Source of the DNA: Anaeromyces robustus
Lineage: Eukaryota; Neocallimastigomycota; Neocallimastigomycetes; Neocallimastigales; Neocallimastigaceae
DNA: 31,721 nucleotides
Reading direction: 5' to 3'
NCBI GenBank assembly: GCA_002104895.1
Contig: MCFG01000542.1
Location: 2,501 to 34,221, forward strand
The position numbers and the translations under genes were made by a program. How positions within the stretch are numbered: the first letter of the stretch is position 1; every line of letters begins with the position of its first letter. Shown here piece after piece: positions 29,160-31,721 of the stretch. The notes under the pieces were generated by a model. That model was not told where the DNA came from. It saw only the letters and a program-made list of their open reading frames with translations, and did no database searches.

Positions 29160-29948
29160 CTATCCTATTCCACTAGGGTCGGAAATAGGATCGGCATTTG
29201 CCCTACTAGGCTGTCCTACTGTGTTATCAGCATTGACGTTCCTGGAGAGGTTGGTTTTAAATTTATTGAACAATATATGTTGTCTTTTACAGACAACAGG
29301 CATGATATCATTCAATAGAGCCGCAGATCGCAACAAGAATGGGGATTTTGAATAAGTACCAGATTCAGTCTGACACTTAAACAAACATTCCCATTCCATT
29401 TTGTATGGACTATCGTTAATTCTATCACTAAAACCATAATCCCTTCCACCAATTAAAAAAATATAAATACTATACCTATTAACTATTTTTTTATTACCTA
29501 ATATATCTATATTACTAATACAATTAAACCTCATATTATTACTATTTTTATAACCCTTAACAATACTATTAATTCTATTATCTACACTAGGGTTATTACT
29601 GGTCCTAACTAAACTATTAAAAAGACTATCTAAAAAATAAAAAAAATTTCTATCTAGATCAGAGAAGTGATCAATACGAAGATTTTTAAATAAGAAACAA
29701 TTTATAAACCAATGATCAATTCTCTGATAACTGTCACAATGGAAACAACATGAACAACAATTAGGACAAGAATTATTAATCATTTTTGCAGCTTTAGCAA
29801 CTCTAGCATCGATTTTATATCCACATCTTGCCCTAAGTATCCACCTAAAACCTTTGCTATATTCAGGATATTCTAGATTAAGTTTTAAGTAATTCTTTGA
29901 TTCTTCAAATTTGTACATTTTATAAGTTTTAGCTTTAAGATTTATCAC
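29160..29948 (-). pseudogene. LINE C-terminal region (Cys/His zinc-finger-like), out of frame with RT
   Basis: An open frame of 262 codons that continues the retrotransposon protein after a frameshift near 29948. Close to its start comes a helical stretch (YKMYKFEESKNYLKL, then GFRWILRARCGYKI). It is followed by the cluster CPNCCSCCFHC...DHWFINC at about 29695-29780. This fits the C-terminal zinc-binding region found after RT in many LINEs. The apparent start at 29948 is a GTG, not a real initiation codon. The tail to 29160 is not recognised. It should be fused to the RT frame in a functional copy. Confidence 0.8.
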
Positions 29949-31539
29949 TGTTCATGTCTCTGTCCCAATAGAATTCCATAATTTCTTTAGAAGAGGATGA
30001 AATATTGTTTAATTTATCATTTAATATTTTACTTTCTTTGTCCCAAGTCCATTTTCTTGTTGTAGCAACATTATTAACTATCTTAGAGATAATGCAGTTG
30101 GAGTCCTTCCACTTATTAAAACATCTAACCTGAGCTAAAGCACATTTACCAGAAAGTGGAGGAATATTGAGTTCTTTTGAGATGCAATAAATAGAAACAA
30201 AAGAATTAGGTTTCGAGTAGCCTAAAATCCAATAAAAACCTTTGTTAATAATTGTTTGTGTAGAACTAGTATTGTTTTTGTTAGAACCAAGCAAAGGAGC
30301 GTAATAGGAAACTTGTCCAATAACTTTTGCAGAGAATAAAGTTCTTTTAAGAGGAATAGGAATCAGATCATTTTTTAAAAAACCTTGAATTGAAAACAAA
30401 GCCTTACTAACTTTATTTTTCATTTTACTAATAACGAATTTTAAATCTAGAGATTTGTGAAAGGGAACACCAAGGTAAGTATAACAATCTGTTTTAGGGA
30501 TTGGGATTCCTGTTAAATAAAAGGTAGGGTCTTCTCTAAGAATATATTCCGAATTTTCATGTCTAACAGCAAATGTGGCACATTTATTAATTCCAAAAGT
30601 CATCTCATTGTCCTTAGCCCATTTACTAACTGAGCGAAGAAGTTTATTCATACGAGATCTACTAGGGGCACAAAGAACAATATCATCAGCAAATAATCCT
30701 CCACAGCAATATTCAGTATCTATTTTCACACCATTATGCAGGCAATCGTTGAAGATGTCGTTGATAAACAAATTAAAAAGTATAGGAGATAAGGGACATC
30801 CTTGTCGAACTCCTTTAAGTATACTGAAGGAATCGGAAAATTGTCCATTAATTTTAACACAAGCTTTGGAAGACAGATATAGGTTCTCCAAAAATTGAAA
30901 GCATTTTCCTTGTATACCAAGGGTATAAATTTTCGATAAAATGTTATAGATGGGCACAGAATCGTAAGCTTTTTTAAGATCCAGAAAAGCTAAATAAGTA
31001 TCTTCCCCTTTGAATTTACGTCTTTGACAAATAGAAAGAATAGAGATAAAAAGACTAATACATTCTTCCTTATTCCGAAAGCCAAATTGTTCTGGTCTAA
31101 TGAATCCATGACTTATACCATATTCAGAAATTCTAGAAGCAATAATTTTCGAAAGAATCTTAATACCATTATTGATAAGAGAGATACCACGATAGTTATC
31201 ACAATTAGAAAGATCGCCTTTTTTTGGGATAGAAACAATGGATGCATTATTCCAAAAAATAGGAAAATCACCATTCCAAATACGATTAATTAAGAAATGG
31301 AAACAACTAAGACCAGCCGGAATATAGGAATCATTATTTGCAGAGTCATCTGAAGAGGAATCAGGAATTAAAGCTTTATAAAATTCAATAGGGATACCGT
31401 CGGGACCGGAGGCTTTAAAGTTAGGGATAGAAAGGATGGCCTTTTTGATTTCTTCAATGCTGATATCTTGGTTAATATCCCATACTATGTTATTTCCACT
31501 CTTTATACGATTGATAGCGGGAGAATCTTCCAGAATTTT
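29935..31539 (-). pseudogene. LINE reverse transcriptase region
   Basis: An open frame of 534 codons encodes a full RT palm and fingers. In order it shows SGPDGIPIEFYKAL; SIVSIPKKGDLSNCDNYRGI; EQFGFRNKEE; motif A AFLDLKKAYDSV (catalytic Asp at 30979-30981); motif B GVRQGCPLSPILFNLFIND; and motif C LFADDIVL (Asp-Asp at 30682-30687). All three catalytic aspartates are kept. It copies element RNA at the nick in target-primed reverse transcription (family knowledge). The Met at 30955-30957 is internal, not a start, because RT motifs continue well upstream of it. The frame is broken from upstream sequence at 31536-31541 and stops at 29935, just past where the C-terminal region continues in another frame. 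Confidence 0.92.
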
Positions 31540-31721
31540 TTATTCATGCTATGTCCAGTAGAGTCATTACTAAGTTTCTTATAATAATTACACCAAACAT
31601 CTAATTGATCTTTAGTACTATACACTAAGTTATCTTGGTGGTCTCTGATAGGATGAGGTATAAATAACTCCTGATTGTTATTTTTAATATTCTTCTTAAT
31701 CCATGACCATGATTTTCTGCT
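31540..31721 (-). pseudogene. LINE linker upstream of RT, out of frame
   Basis: An open minus-strand frame reading SRKSWSWIKKNIKN, then DQLDVWCNYYKKLSNDSTG and NKKFW. It leads into the RT frame if one base is missing from the A run at 31536-31541. W-x(2)-YY-x-KL-type sequence before the RT fits the linker between endonuclease and RT in LINE ORF2 proteins. It continues past the window edge. Confidence 0.75.

Larger units (their letters stand above)
28876..31721 (-). mobile_element. Non-LTR (LINE-type) retrotransposon, 3' part, inactivated
   Basis: The visible part, in minus-strand order from the window edge, is: linker between endonuclease and RT, reverse transcriptase, C-terminal region with a Cys/His cluster, a 3' UTR of about 200 bp, AATAAA at 28949-28954 and a 49-nt poly(A) tail (28876-28924, seen as T). 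It has no LTR, no integrase and no RNase H that I could see. The base composition is far less A/T-biased than its surroundings. Two frameshifts (31536-31541 and about 29948) make this copy non-autonomous. The 5' end, any endonuclease and the target-site duplication lie beyond the window, so the superfamily (L1/Tad-like or other) is not settled. Confidence 0.9.

Noticed and set aside
30955-30957. Start codon of the RT protein at this Met
   Set aside because: Conserved RT sequence, including the first catalytic Asp, is encoded upstream of it in the same frame.
31024-31293. Plus-strand 89-codon frame in the LINE
   Set aside because: Antisense to the conserved RT domain.

Overview
The window looks like nuclear DNA of a very AT-rich, intron-rich eukaryote. 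The best match is an anaerobic gut fungus (Neocallimastigomycota). The reasons are islands of moderate AT coding sequence in almost pure A/T spacers full of homopolymers, triplet and TTTA arrays; short GTA...AG introns; an Asn/Thr/Ser-rich heat shock factor; ankyrin-repeat debris; and secreted bacterial-type sugar-binding-protein domains like those described on class C GPCR-like proteins of this group. The assignment is inference; a dictyostelid is the main alternative. The standard genetic code fits every reconstructed gene.

Layout. (1) 455-14685, minus strand: a tandem family of six related loci, here called P1-P6. P1 (455-2462), P5 (9970-11789) and P6 (12689-14685) can each be spliced by eye into an intact five-exon gene of 434, 438 and 435 residues. 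Each has a signal-peptide exon, a type-2 periplasmic-binding-protein (SBP_bac_1-like) domain and a conserved C-terminal hydrophobic segment that ends the protein. P2 (4372-6322) has the same five exons but carries a stop and two frameshifts. P3 and P4 (7153-7664, 8487-8848) are decayed fragments of the 5' half, made by tandem copying of a roughly 1.3-kb piece bounded by a (TTA)n array inside intron 2. (2) 14686-22823: mostly A/T spacer with a possible membrane-protein remnant, a broken ankyrin-repeat remnant, an unexplained GC-richer island (about 18096-18330), a 91-bp tandem duplication and long TTTA arrays. (3) 22824-26801, plus strand: a four-exon heat shock transcription factor gene encoding 1010 residues. 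(4) 26802-28875: spacer, a TTTA array with an attached GC-richer 155-bp segment, and a triplet array. (5) 28876-31721, minus strand: the 3' part of a non-LTR (LINE) retrotransposon with reverse transcriptase, C-terminal Cys/His region, AATAAA signal and a 49-nt poly(A) tail; it is broken by two frameshifts and its 5' part lies outside the window.

The most interesting content is the SBP cluster: bacterial-type solute-binding domains turned into secreted or membrane-tethered fungal proteins with four conserved cysteines, a split intron-exon structure and no 7TM receptor or transporter attached. They may be stand-alone sugar sensors, co-receptors or truncated relatives of the SBP-type class C receptors. 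All splice models were built by hand from frame, phase and paralogue conservation; there is no transcript evidence here.
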